A DNA stretch of 64,000 nt from CAZHJK01 sp964533275 (GCA_964533275.1 CAZHJK010000004.1:104697-168696); one strand, 5' to 3'; shown: positions 52,704-62,211, counted from the first letter of the stretch. Numbers and translations are program-made. Notes: generated by a model from the sequence alone, not told the origin.

Positions 52704-52825
52704 AAATAAAGAGTTAAATACACAGATACACGGTTCTTCGTAGTGGTAGGTAATTTAAAATTACATGCTCCTCCGATGGTAATGTGGGTAATACCATTAA
52801 TTATCAAGTCGTTAATGTGTATTTT

Positions 52826-52983
52826 TTATATTATAGGAAAGTTCTACTTTCCTATAATATAAAAATAAGGGGTTGTAGGGGAAGATCCCCTGCCGTATTA
52901 AGAAGGGTGCTCAGATGGCTGGTTTTGCCATCGCCAAAGGGAAACTAGGTTTCCCTAGTGGAAGCAGCTTTGCTGCTTTTTTT
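52826..52983 (+). repeat. Structured element copy D (pur operon leader)
   Basis: This is 158 bases, identical to copy B. The opening hairpin is 52826-52842 / 52846-52862 and the final hairpin AAGCAGC-TTT-GCTGCTT (52962-52978) runs into a T tract. It ends 25 bases before the purE start; the GAGGAGG site follows at once. No separate purine riboswitch or clear promoter lies between the permease terminator and purE, so the element is the apparent pur leader. Confidence 0.9.
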
Positions 52984-53008
52984 ATTTTAAATAGAGGAGG
53001 TTATTTTA

Positions 53009-53500
53009 TTGCCTAAGGTTGGAATAGTTATGGGAAGCAAGTCTGATTTAGAAATAGTAAAAAAAACATGGGAAGTTTTAAAGGAATTTTCGATAGATAT
53101 TGAAATTAGAATTCTCTCGGCACATAGAACTCCAAATCAAACCAAAGAATATGTAGAAACGGCAGAAAAAACAGGTGTGGAAGTAATTATTGCAGCAGCG
53201 GGTAAGGCGGCACATTTGCCAGGGGTGATAGCAGCCTACACTACCCTTCCGGTAATAGGACTGCCTATAAAATCTTCAACCCTTGATGGTCTAGATTCCC
53301 TATTGTCTATTGTTCAAATGCCAAAGGGTATCCCAGTGGCGACAGTAGCAATAAATGGAAGTGAAAATGCCGGAATTTTAGCTGCAGAAATTCTTGCAAT
53401 AAAATATCCTGCCATTAAAACAGCAATACAGAAAAAGCGTAGGGAAATGGAACAAGAGGTAATAGAGCAGAATAAAAATCTTCAGGGGGAGGAACTTTAA
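53009..53500 (+). CDS. purE: N5-carboxyaminoimidazole ribonucleotide mutase PurE
   Basis: The product has 163 residues from a TTG start with GAGGAGG eight bases upstream. GIVMGSKSDLEIV, ILSAHRTP and GKAAHLPGVIAA are the class I PurE motifs. Class I PurE normally rearranges N5-CAIR made by PurK; no purK lies in this operon. The class II hallmark (AGRSNALSG-like) is absent. It is the first gene of purECSQLFMNHD, and purC starts on the base after its stop. Confidence 0.96.
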   Translation: MPKVGIVMGSKSDLEIVKKTWEVLKEFSIDIEIRILSAHRTPNQTKEYVETAEKTGVEVIIAAAGKAAHLPGVIAAYTTLPVIGLPIKSSTLDGLDSLLSIVQMPKGIPVATVAINGSENAGILAAEILAIKYPAIKTAIQKKRREMEQEVIEQNKNLQGEEL

Positions 53501-54217
53501 TTGAATAAAATAAAAAAGCTATACGAAGGTAAGGCAAAACAAGTTTTTTCCACAGAAAATGAAGATCAATATATTGTTTACTTTAAAGATGATGCAACTG
53601 CAGGAAATGGATTAAAAAAAGGCAGTATCCAGGAAAAGGGGAAAATGAATAATGCCATATCTAGTGTTTTATTTCAAGCTTTGGAAGAGAAAGGCATTGC
53701 CACCCACTTCATTAAAAAAATTAACGATAGAGATATGTTGGTAAAGGCGGTGGGTATTATTCCCATTGAGGTGTTGGTAAGAAATGTAACCGCTGGGTCC
53801 CTAAGCAAGAGATTAGGATTAAAAGAGGGGATTGTATTAGATAAAACAGTCTTGGAGTTTTGTTATAAGAAGGATGAACTGGGGGATCCAATGATAAATG
53901 AGGATCATATAGAAATTTTAAATATTGCTACAACCCAAGAGATGGATACTATTAAGGAAATGTCTTTAAGGATCAATGAAATACTTAAAGAAATATTTAA
54001 AAAACAAGGTATTTTATTGGTGGATTTTAAGTTGGAATTTGGTAGACATTATGAAAATGTTTTATTGGCTGATGAGATTTCACCGGATACTTGTAGATTA
54101 TGGGATATCAGCACAGGAGAAAAACTAGATAAGGATAGATTTAGAAGAGACCTAGGTAAGGTAGAAGAGGGTTATCATGAAGTTTTAAATAGAATAACAA
54201 GGGGGAGAAATATATGA
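53501..54217 (+). CDS. purC: SAICAR synthetase PurC
   Basis: This 238-residue protein has a TTG start directly after purE. KKLYEGKAKQVF, VYFKDDATAGNG, VRNVTAGSLSKRLG and DFKLEFGR, then DEISPDTCRLWD, are the family motifs. It joins aspartate to CAIR with ATP. It overlaps purS by four bases. PurB, which uses its product, is not encoded here. Confidence 0.97.
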   Translation: MNKIKKLYEGKAKQVFSTENEDQYIVYFKDDATAGNGLKKGSIQEKGKMNNAISSVLFQALEEKGIATHFIKKINDRDMLVKAVGIIPIEVLVRNVTAGSLSKRLGLKEGIVLDKTVLEFCYKKDELGDPMINEDHIEILNIATTQEMDTIKEMSLRINEILKEIFKKQGILLVDFKLEFGRHYENVLLADEISPDTCRLWDISTGEKLDKDRFRRDLGKVEEGYHEVLNRITRGRNI

Positions 54218-54459
54218 AAGCCAATGTATATGTTAATTTAAAAAACAGTATATCTGATCCTAAGGGTGCAGCAGTGAAGGCATCACTAAATCAATTGGGC
54301 TGGCAGGAAGTAAAAGAGGTTCGAATGGGAAAGCTCATTCAAATCCATTTAGATGAAACTTCTAAGGACAAAGCCCAAGAGAAAATACAGGCAATGTGTG
54401 AACAATTATTGGCAAACGAGGTAATGGAAACATTTCATATAGAGATTGTGGAGGGATAA
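54214..54459 (+). CDS. purS: FGAM synthase subunit PurS
   Basis: This 81-residue protein matches the small PurS fold: NVYVNLKNSISDPKGAAVKASLNQLGW and a C-terminal METFHIEIVE. It bridges PurL and PurQ in the three-part FGAM synthase of Gram-positives. It overlaps purC by ATGA and precedes purQ by two bases. Confidence 0.95.
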   Translation: MKANVYVNLKNSISDPKGAAVKASLNQLGWQEVKEVRMGKLIQIHLDETSKDKAQEKIQAMCEQLLANEVMETFHIEIVEG

Positions 54460-54461
54460 AT

Positions 54462-55163
54462 ATGAAATTTGGTGTAATTGTTTTCCCGGCTTCAAATTGT
54501 GATATTGATATGTATTATCTTTTGAAGGAAGTCTATAAAAAAGATGTGGATACTATTTGGCATACTGAAACAGATGTTTCTCAATACGATATTATTATTT
54601 TACCAGGGGGATTTTCCTATGGAGATTATCTTCGCTGTGGTGCCATGTCAGCACAATCTCCAATAATGGAAAGTGTCGAGAAGCACGCCCAGAAGGGGAA
54701 GCTAGTTCTTGGGGTATGCAACGGCTTTCAGGTGTTGACAGAAAGAAGGATGCTACCGGGAGCCCTTATTCAAAATGAAAATATAAAATTTATTTGCGAT
54801 GAAGTTTATGTAAGAGTAGAGAATAATAAAACTCCCTTTACTAATCAAGGCGAAGTAGGACAATTACTAAAGATACCTATTGCACATGGTGAAGGTAATT
54901 ATATTGTTGATGAAAAAACCTTGGAGGAAATGGAGAACAATGGACAAATCCTTTTCCGGTATTGTAGTGAGAGTGGAGATGCTAGCAAGGAATATAATCC
55001 TAATGGTTCCATATCTAACATTGCAGGAATTACTAATAAAGAAGGCAATGTATTAGGTATGATGCCTCACCCAGAAAGATGTGGAGAAGAACTTTTAGGG
55101 AACGTTCAAGGTAAATTAGTTTTTGATTCTATAATTAATTATCTGGAAAAAAAGGGGGAGTAG
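54462..55163 (+). CDS. purQ: FGAM synthase glutaminase subunit PurQ
   Basis: This is a 233-residue class I glutaminase. The nucleophile lies in LGVCNGFQVL, the oxyanion region in LPGGFSYGDYLRCGA and the His/Glu in MMPHPERC. It supplies ammonia to PurL. purL begins on the next base after its stop. Confidence 0.97.
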   Translation: MKFGVIVFPASNCDIDMYYLLKEVYKKDVDTIWHTETDVSQYDIIILPGGFSYGDYLRCGAMSAQSPIMESVEKHAQKGKLVLGVCNGFQVLTERRMLPGALIQNENIKFICDEVYVRVENNKTPFTNQGEVGQLLKIPIAHGEGNYIVDEKTLEEMENNGQILFRYCSESGDASKEYNPNGSISNIAGITNKEGNVLGMMPHPERCGEELLGNVQGKLVFDSIINYLEKKGE

Positions 55164-57368
55164 ATGATGAAACAGCTTTGGCAGGAAGTTGGTCTTACTG
55201 AAAATGAATATAAACGCATCATCAAACTCATAGGACGAGAGCCCAATGAATTAGAGATTAATCTGTATGGTGTTATGTGGTCAGAGCACTGTAGCTACAA
55301 GAACTCCCGTGCCATGTTAAAGGAATTTCCCACCAGCGGGGAAAGGGTATTACAGGGTCCAGGTGAAAATGCAGGCATAGTAGATATAGGAGATAATATG
55401 GCAATAGCCATGAAGGTAGAAAGTCACAATCATCCATCAGCCCTTGAACCCTATGAAGGGGCTGCAACAGGTGTGGGGGGCATTATAAGAGATATTTTTA
55501 CCATGGGAGCACGACCTATTGCTTCTCTAAATTCCCTAAGATTTGGTGAAATAGAAGGGGAGGACAGGATTAAATACCTTCTAAAGGGAATTGTAGAAGG
55601 AATAGCCGGTTATGGAAATTGTATTGGAATTCCGACTGTAGGTGGAGAGGTAGGATTTTCACCAGGCTATAAGGGAAATCCACTGGTTAATGCTATGTGT
55701 GTGGGAGTGCTAAGACATGATCAGATAAAAAGAGGAACCGCCACCGGCGTAGGTAACCCAGTAATGTATGTAGGAGCAGCAACCGGTAGAGATGGAATGG
55801 GAGGTGCTAGTTTTGCCTCGGTTGAGCTTTCAGAGCAATCAGAGGAACAGCGTTCTGCTGTACAAGTAGGTGACCCATTTATGGAAAAATTATTATTGGA
55901 GGCATGTTTAGAACTTTTTGAAACTGACTATGTGGTGGGTATTCAAGATATGGGGGCGGCTGGGTTAATATCCTCCAGCTGTGAAACTGCAGCTAGAGGA
56001 GGCAGTGGCATGGAATTAGATGTGTCCCTAGTACCCCAAAGGGAAGAAGGCATGAATCCAATAGAAATAATGATTTCTGAATCCCAGGAAAGAATGCTTG
56101 TAATAGTTAAAAAGGGCAAAGAGGAGGAAGTAAATAAAATATTTACTAAATGGGGACTCCATGCAGTAGTTATTGGACATGTAAAGGATGATGGAAAGCT
56201 TACAATTAAGGAAAAGGGAAGAATCGTAGCAGACTTACCAGCTGAATCCTTAGATTCCGGCGGGGCACCGGTCTATATTCGAGAGACAAAGGAACCATCC
56301 TATTTTTCAGAGTTAAATGTATTAGATATAAAATCTATTGATCAACCAGATAATTATAAAGAGACATTAAAAAAATTATTAGCTTCATCTAATATCTGCA
56401 GTAAAGAATGGATTTATAGACAATATGATCACATGATTCGTACAAATACAATAGTTAAGCCTGGTTCAGATGCAGCTGTTCTTCGTATTCGTGGAAGTCA
56501 TAAGTCCATTGCACTTACCACCGATTGTAATAATAATTATGTTTATCTTAACCCTAGGGAGGGTGGCAAAATAGCCATAGCAGAGGCTGCTCGAAATATC
56601 GTATGTAGTGGTGGTTTACCTATAGCTATTACAGATGGTTTAAATTATGGAAATCCTGAGAAACCAGAGGTATATTGGCAATTTAAAGAATCAATTCTTG
56701 GGATTAGTGAAGCCTGTAGAATATTAGATACTCCGGTTATTAGCGGAAATGTTAGTTTCTATAATGAAACTCCAAGCTCAGCTATTGATCCTACTCCTAT
56801 AATTGGAATGGTTGGAGTGATTGATGATTATAATCATATTACTACCCAGCATTTTAAGGAAGAGGGAGATATAATTCTTCTTTTGGGAGAAAGCTTGGAG
56901 GAAATAGGTGCCAGTGAATATCTAAAGATTATTCACAATATGAGAAAAGGACCTGTTCCAGAGGTGGATTTGGAAAGGGAAAGGAAATATCAAAAACTTC
57001 TTCTAGATCTAATTCAAGTAGGTTTGGTTCAATCAGCCCATGATTGTAGTGAAGGTGGTTTAGCTGTTGCATTAGCAGAATGCTGCTTTGATAAAACCAT
57101 TGGTGCGAACATTAATCTTAAGGATAATATAAGACAGGACGCCCTACTCTTTGGGGAAAGTCAATGTCGATATGTAATTAGCGTAAAAAAAGAAGATAAA
57201 GAAAAAGCTATAGATCATCTCAAAAAATCTAGTGTTGTTTTCCAGGAACTAGGAGTAGTGGGTGGAGATAATCTTATAATAAATATTCAAAATAAAAAGG
57301 TTCTTGAGGAAAGAATTGAGATTTTAAAACTAATCTGGCAGGAGGCTTTAGGATGTCAATTACAATAG
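55164..57368 (+). CDS. purL: FGAM synthase catalytic subunit PurL
   Basis: The protein has 734 residues, the small type that needs PurS and PurQ. MWSEHCSYKNSR near residue 39, KVESHNHPSALEPYEGAATGVGGIIRD and GGNDGMGGASFAS-like GRDGMGGASFAS are diagnostic. Two ATG codons start the frame (55164 and 55167). It converts FGAR to FGAM. It overlaps purF by 16 bases. Confidence 0.98.
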   Translation: MMKQLWQEVGLTENEYKRIIKLIGREPNELEINLYGVMWSEHCSYKNSRAMLKEFPTSGERVLQGPGENAGIVDIGDNMAIAMKVESHNHPSALEPYEGAATGVGGIIRDIFTMGARPIASLNSLRFGEIEGEDRIKYLLKGIVEGIAGYGNCIGIPTVGGEVGFSPGYKGNPLVNAMCVGVLRHDQIKRGTATGVGNPVMYVGAATGRDGMGGASFASVELSEQSEEQRSAVQVGDPFMEKLLLEACLELFETDYVVGIQDMGAAGLISSSCETAARGGSGMELDVSLVPQREEGMNPIEIMISESQERMLVIVKKGKEEEVNKIFTKWGLHAVVIGHVKDDGKLTIKEKGRIVADLPAESLDSGGAPVYIRETKEPSYFSELNVLDIKSIDQPDNYKETLKKLLASSNICSKEWIYRQYDHMIRTNTIVKPGSDAAVLRIRGSHKSIALTTDCNNNYVYLNPREGGKIAIAEAARNIVCSGGLPIAITDGLNYGNPEKPEVYWQFKESILGISEACRILDTPVISGNVSFYNETPSSAIDPTPIIGMVGVIDDYNHITTQHFKEEGDIILLLGESLEEIGASEYLKIIHNMRKGPVPEVDLERERKYQKLLLDLIQVGLVQSAHDCSEGGLAVALAECCFDKTIGANINLKDNIRQDALLFGESQCRYVISVKKEDKEKAIDHLKKSSVVFQELGVVGGDNLIINIQNKKVLEERIEILKLIWQEALGCQLQ

Positions 57369-58774
57369 ACAGAGCTGATGATCATTTACATGAGGAATGT
57401 GGAGTTTTTGGAATTTATTCAAAAAAAAGAAATGTAGCATATGATATTTATCATGGACTTTATGCCCTACAGCACAGAGGACAAGAGAGCGCGGGCATTG
57501 CTATTGTAAAGGATAGAAATATGGATTTCCATAAGGATATGGGATTAGTAAATACAGTCTTTGCCCAAGGTAAAATAGATAAGCTGCAGGGTAATATGGG
57601 AATAGGACATGTACGTTATTCAACAACTGGTGCTGGTGGCAGTCCACAAAACGCCCAACCTCTGGTGGTGAAGTATAAAAAGGGTTCAATAGCCCTAGCC
57701 CATAATGGGAATCTAATAAATGCCCACTCCCTTAGACAATTAATGGAGGACAAGGGTATTATATTTCAAAGTACTAACGATAGTGAGGTAATAGCAAATC
57801 TATTGGCTCAAATGCATCAAAACGGTATAGAAGAAGCATTATCATCTACAATGAACCTTATAAAGGGTTCTTATGCCCTAGTGGTTATGAATAATGACAA
57901 GCTGATAGGTATTAGGGATATTCATGGCAACCGCCCACTCATTATAGGTAAAAGTGAGGATGCCTATGTGATTGCTTCAGAAAGCTGTGCCCTAGATGCT
58001 GTTGGAGCAGAGATAATAAGAGATGTTGAGCCTGGAGAAATTGTAGTTATTGATGAAGAGGGAATCCATACACAGGGTAGCTCCTTTAGTTCAAAAAAAG
58101 CTATTTGTATTTTTGAATATATATACTTTGCCCGCCCTGATTCTATTATAGATGAGATAAGTGTATATCATTCACGCTATGAGGCAGGTAAGATCCTAGC
58201 TGAGGAGCATCCTGTTGATGCAGATGTTGTTATTTCAGTTCCTGACTCGGGGACTCCTGCTGCAATGGGATATGCAGAGGCTTCGGGTATTCCATACGGA
58301 ATAGGATTGATTAAGAATAAATATATCGGTAGAACATTTATAGAGTCAAGTCAGAGGGCAAGGGAACAGGCTGTGGGTATTAAGCTTAATCCTTTAAGAT
58401 CGGCAATTGAAGGTAAAAAGGTAGTTATGATTGATGATAGCATCGTAAGGGGTACAACCAGTAAAAAAATAGTAATGGCTTTAAAAAATGCCGGAGCTGC
58501 AGAGGTTCATTTGAGAGTAAGCTCACCACCTGTTATTAATTCCTGCTATTTTGGAATCGATACTCCGGATAGCAGACAACTAATTGCAAATAATTTAACC
58601 ATAGAAGAAATATGTGAGGAAATAGGGGCAGATAGTCTTGGCTACATTAGCCAGGAGGGTGTATTAAAAACTGTAAAGGGAGTATCTAAGGGTGTATGTA
58701 CAGGGTGTTTTACCGGGGATTATCCAATGGAAGTACCAAAGGAAGCTACAAAACATCTCTTTGAAAAAAGATAG
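57353..58774 (+). CDS. purF: Amidophosphoribosyltransferase PurF
   Basis: This 473-residue protein has a propeptide of about 15 residues ending HEE before the catalytic Cys of CGVFGIYS. QHRGQESAGIA marks the glutaminase, and VVMIDDSIVRGTTSKKIV is the PRPP loop. Cys in ICIFEYIYFARPDS and in VCTGCFTGDYP are placed as in the [4Fe-4S], oxygen-sensitive Bacillus-type enzyme. It makes phosphoribosylamine, the first step of the pathway. AGGAGG lies inside the end of purL. Confidence 0.98.
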   Translation: MSITIDRADDHLHEECGVFGIYSKKRNVAYDIYHGLYALQHRGQESAGIAIVKDRNMDFHKDMGLVNTVFAQGKIDKLQGNMGIGHVRYSTTGAGGSPQNAQPLVVKYKKGSIALAHNGNLINAHSLRQLMEDKGIIFQSTNDSEVIANLLAQMHQNGIEEALSSTMNLIKGSYALVVMNNDKLIGIRDIHGNRPLIIGKSEDAYVIASESCALDAVGAEIIRDVEPGEIVVIDEEGIHTQGSSFSSKKAICIFEYIYFARPDSIIDEISVYHSRYEAGKILAEEHPVDADVVISVPDSGTPAAMGYAEASGIPYGIGLIKNKYIGRTFIESSQRAREQAVGIKLNPLRSAIEGKKVVMIDDSIVRGTTSKKIVMALKNAGAAEVHLRVSSPPVINSCYFGIDTPDSRQLIANNLTIEEICEEIGADSLGYISQEGVLKTVKGVSKGVCTGCFTGDYPMEVPKEATKHLFEKR

Positions 58775-58785
58775 GGAGGTAAGGA

Positions 58786-59820
58786 ATGAAAAATAAAATC
58801 ACTTATCAGGATGCAGGAGTTGATGTAAAAGCAGGCTATGAGGCTGTAGAAAAAATGAAGTCACATATAAATAGCACAAAAATTCCTGGAGTTCTATCCC
58901 AATTAGGATCCTTTGGGGGATTATTTCAATTAGACATAAAAAAATATAAACATCCTATATTGGTTTCCGGAACAGATGGAGTGGGCACAAAGCTAAAGCT
59001 AGCCTTTATGATGGATATCCATGATACGGTGGGTATAGATTTAGTGGCTATGTGTGCAAATGATGTACTTTGTCAAGGTGCTAAACCTTTATTCTTCTTA
59101 GATTATATTGCAACGGGTAAATTAAATCCCAATAATGCCGCCGATATTGTGGAGGGAGTGGCAAAGGGATGTAAGGATGCCGGGTGTGCCCTAATTGGCG
59201 GTGAAACTGCTGAAATGCCTGATTTTTATAGCCGGGATGAATATGATTTAGCGGGTTTTTGCGTAGGAGTGGTTGATAAGAATAGTATTATTACAGGTCA
59301 AAACATTAAGCCTGGGGATGCAATAATAGGCTTACCATCATCGGGACTTCATAGTAATGGATTTTCCCTTGTTCGAAAGCTATTATTTGATAAGGAGAAA
59401 ATGCAGATTAACCAATATATAGAGGAATTAGACGATATACTGGGACAAGTACTATTAACTCCTACCCGTATTTATGTTAAACCTATTTTAGCTTTATTGG
59501 AAAGCTATACTATAAAAGGATTGGCACATATAACCGGGGGCGGTTTCATAGAAAATATTCCTCGAATGCTTCCCGAAAATTGTCTTGCAAGGATAGATAT
59601 AAATTCATTTCCAATAGCACCTATTTTTAATTTATTAGGAAGAATAGGCTGTCTAGAGAAAGATGATTTATATAACACCTTTAACATGGGCATTGGAATG
59701 GTGATGACAGTAGATAAAAATGATGTAGAAAATATTATCAAGACCCTGAGGGGTATGGGAGAAGAGGCATATATTATTGGGAATATAATAGAGGGTGAAA
59801 AGGGCGTAGAGCTATGGTGA
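58786..59820 (+). CDS. purM: AIR synthetase PurM
   Basis: The protein has 344 residues. ITYQDAGVDVKAGYEAVEKMK, VSGTDGVGTKLKLAF, GIDLVAMCANDVLCQGAKPLFFLDY and GGETAEMPDFY are standard. It closes the imidazole ring with ATP. GGGAGG precedes the ATG and purN overlaps its end by seven bases. Confidence 0.98.
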   Translation: MKNKITYQDAGVDVKAGYEAVEKMKSHINSTKIPGVLSQLGSFGGLFQLDIKKYKHPILVSGTDGVGTKLKLAFMMDIHDTVGIDLVAMCANDVLCQGAKPLFFLDYIATGKLNPNNAADIVEGVAKGCKDAGCALIGGETAEMPDFYSRDEYDLAGFCVGVVDKNSIITGQNIKPGDAIIGLPSSGLHSNGFSLVRKLLFDKEKMQINQYIEELDDILGQVLLTPTRIYVKPILALLESYTIKGLAHITGGGFIENIPRMLPENCLARIDINSFPIAPIFNLLGRIGCLEKDDLYNTFNMGIGMVMTVDKNDVENIIKTLRGMGEEAYIIGNIIEGEKGVELW

Positions 59821-60440
59821 TAAAAAGAATTGCAGTTTTAATATCTGGAGGAGGCAGTAATCTCCAATCTATTATGGATGAAATTAATAAGGGGAAAATT
59901 AATGGGGAAATTCAATTAGTAATAAGTGATAGAAAAGATGCCTATGGGCTAAAGCGTGCGGAAGATGAAAATATAGAAACCCTTACAATCTTAAAGTCTG
60001 ACTTTGAGTCAAGGGAAGAATGGAATAGGCAAGTATTATATTTATTACAAAGCTATAAAATTGATTTGGTGCTTTTAGCGGGTTTTATGAGTATCTTAGA
60101 TAAAAATATTGTTAGGGCATTTCCCAATGCCATAATGAATATTCATCCTGCCCTAATTCCTTCCTTTTGTGGTAAGGGTTTTTATGGGCAAAGGGTACAC
60201 CAGGCGGTTCTGGATTATGGGGTGAAGATTACCGGTGCCACTGTTCATTTTGTAGATGAGGGTGCTGATACGGGACCAATTATCTTGCAGGAGGCTGTGG
60301 AGGTTTATCAGGATGATAGTGTTGAGAGCTTGGCTAAAAGAGTTTTAGAAGTAGAGCATAGAATTTTCCCAAGGGCTGTAGCTTTATTTACTGAAGGGAA
60401 GATAGAGGTTAAAGGACGGAAAGTAGTTATTAGATGCTAG
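59814..60440 (+). CDS. purN: GAR formyltransferase PurN
   Basis: The product has 208 residues from an ATG inside the end of purM. AVLISGGGSNLQ, LAGFMSIL, MNIHPALIPSF with the catalytic His, and GATVHFVDEGADTGPII with the Asp are present. It transfers formyl from 10-formyl-tetrahydrofolate. A 217-base repeat-bearing gap follows before purH. Confidence 0.97.
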   Translation: MVIKRIAVLISGGGSNLQSIMDEINKGKINGEIQLVISDRKDAYGLKRAEDENIETLTILKSDFESREEWNRQVLYLLQSYKIDLVLLAGFMSILDKNIVRAFPNAIMNIHPALIPSFCGKGFYGQRVHQAVLDYGVKITGATVHFVDEGADTGPIILQEAVEVYQDDSVESLAKRVLEVEHRIFPRAVALFTEGKIEVKGRKVVIRC

Positions 60441-60657
60441 AAAGAAAAGCAAAAGAAGCATAGGGACGGTTCTTTTTGCTTCGAGATGGGGTAAGCCTAT
60501 AAGATGTCTTCATATGCACCTTTGCAAATGTCGAGACACCATTAGGTCGTCGCTTTATGAAGCATCTTAATACTCTGTATAGCTGAAACTATCAGTAGGG
60601 ATCGGCGCCCTCGCCGTTCCGACCTATGTTATTAAATAATTAGAAAGGGGTAGGGAT
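60441..60657. repeat. Repeat-bearing gap inside the pur operon
   Basis: It contains hairpin repeat copy 4, GAAGCA (60455-60460) / TGCTTC (60477-60482) around the GGGACGGTTCT loop. The second palindromic element follows, with arms AAGATGTCTTCATA (from 60501) and TATGAAGCATCTTA (60556-60569), then a GC-richer stretch GATCGGCGCCCTCGCCG. No gene is present. It is the only large gap within the ten-gene operon. Confidence 0.7.
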
Positions 60658-62199
60658 ATGATAAAAAGAGCATTAATAAGTCTTTCAAATAAAGAGAACA
60701 TTATTCCATTTGCGCAAGGGCTTGAGGCCTTAGGTGTTGAAATTATTTCCACCGGTGGAACTGCAAAATTATTAAGGGATAATGATATAAAAGTAATTGG
60801 TATTTCTGAAGTAACTAACTTTCCCGAATGCTTAGGAGGAAGGGTAAAGACCTTGCATCCTGCTATTCATGGCGGAATTTTAGCCAAGAGGGATGAAAAA
60901 TCCCATATGGATCAATTAGACCAGCTAAATATTCAACCAATAGATCTGGTAGTGGTAAATCTTTATCCCTTTAAGGAAACAATATTAAAGGATGATGTTA
61001 CCCTGGGCGATGCAATAGAAAACATTGATATTGGTGGACCTACAATGCTTCGTTCTGCTGCAAAGAATTACCAGGATGTGGCAGTTATAACTGACCCCGT
61101 GGACTATGATATTGTTTTGCAGCAATTAAAGGATAATGGTGATGTGGATACAAAAACAAAGTTATATTTAGCTCAGAAGGTTTTTTCCCATACCTCCCAA
61201 TATGATACTTTAATATCATCCTATCTTGCAAGGCAAATAGAACAAGTGGATTTCCCTGAAAATTTAACCCTAACCTATGAAAAAATCCAAGACCTTCGTT
61301 ATGGGGAAAACCCCCATCAAAGGGCGGCTTTTTATGGAGAAGTTCAGCCTGTCCCATGCTCTATTGCAAGAGCAAAGCAACTTCATGGAAAACAATTATC
61401 CTTTAATAATATAAATGATGCAAATGCAGCCTTAGAAATGCTGTTGGAGTACGATAAAGCCACCTGTATTGCATTAAAACATACAAATCCCTGTGGTATA
61501 GGTAGTGGGGAGGATATTTTCACTGCATACTTAAAAGCCTATGAATGTGATACAGTTTCAATTTTTGGTGGGATAGTTGCTTTAAATAGAAAATTAGACG
61601 GGAAAACAGCTCATGAGATAAATAAAATCTTTTTAGAAATTGTTATAGCTCCTGATTATAGCTCCGAGGCTTTGGAGATATTGACTAAAAAGAAAAATGT
61701 TAGATTATTAAAAATAGATTTATCTACATGTGGAAAAAGAAAAGAAATAGATGTAAAGAAGGTTAAGGGCGGCTTACTTATTCAAGAAAAGGATAGTGCA
61801 ATGATAAGTGCAGACCAGTTAAAGGTAGTTACTAAAAAAGCTCCAAGTAAAAGTGAGCTGGAAGATTTACTCTTTGCCTGGAAGGCTGTTAAGCATGTTA
61901 AGTCAAATGCAATAGTAGTTGCTAAAAAGGAACAAACCTTGGGCATAGGTCCAGGTCAGGTGAATAGAATATGGGCTGCAAGGCAATCCATTGAAAGAAG
62001 TAATGGCAAGGTAAAGGGTTCTGTTATGGCTTCTGATGCATTCTTCCCCTTTAATGATGTTGTTATGGAGGCAGCAAGTGCTGGAATAACAGCAATTATA
62101 CAACCTGGAGGCTCTATTAGAGATCAAGAGTCTATTGACCTTTGTGATAAGCATGATATAGCAATGGTATTTACTGGTATGCGTCATTTTAAGCATTAG
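60658..62199 (+). CDS. purH: AICAR transformylase/IMP cyclohydrolase PurH
   Basis: This 513-residue bifunctional enzyme has an N-terminal cyclohydrolase domain with RALISLSNKENI, STGGTAKLL and FPECLGGRVKTLHPAIHGGIL. The C-terminal transformylase has LRYGENPHQRAAFY, LKHTNPCGIG and SDAFFPFNDVV. It performs the last two steps to IMP. AAAGGGG precedes the start. It restarts the operon after the repeat gap. Confidence 0.98.
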   Translation: MIKRALISLSNKENIIPFAQGLEALGVEIISTGGTAKLLRDNDIKVIGISEVTNFPECLGGRVKTLHPAIHGGILAKRDEKSHMDQLDQLNIQPIDLVVVNLYPFKETILKDDVTLGDAIENIDIGGPTMLRSAAKNYQDVAVITDPVDYDIVLQQLKDNGDVDTKTKLYLAQKVFSHTSQYDTLISSYLARQIEQVDFPENLTLTYEKIQDLRYGENPHQRAAFYGEVQPVPCSIARAKQLHGKQLSFNNINDANAALEMLLEYDKATCIALKHTNPCGIGSGEDIFTAYLKAYECDTVSIFGGIVALNRKLDGKTAHEINKIFLEIVIAPDYSSEALEILTKKKNVRLLKIDLSTCGKRKEIDVKKVKGGLLIQEKDSAMISADQLKVVTKKAPSKSELEDLLFAWKAVKHVKSNAIVVAKKEQTLGIGPGQVNRIWAARQSIERSNGKVKGSVMASDAFFPFNDVVMEAASAGITAIIQPGGSIRDQESIDLCDKHDIAMVFTGMRHFKH

Positions 62200-62211
62200 G
62201 AGGAAATTATA

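Noticed and set aside
52700..52825. A third purine riboswitch before purE
   Set aside because: The conserved aptamer words (CTACC, ACCGTAAA, GACTATG) are absent; only a dispersed repeat and the structured element are present.
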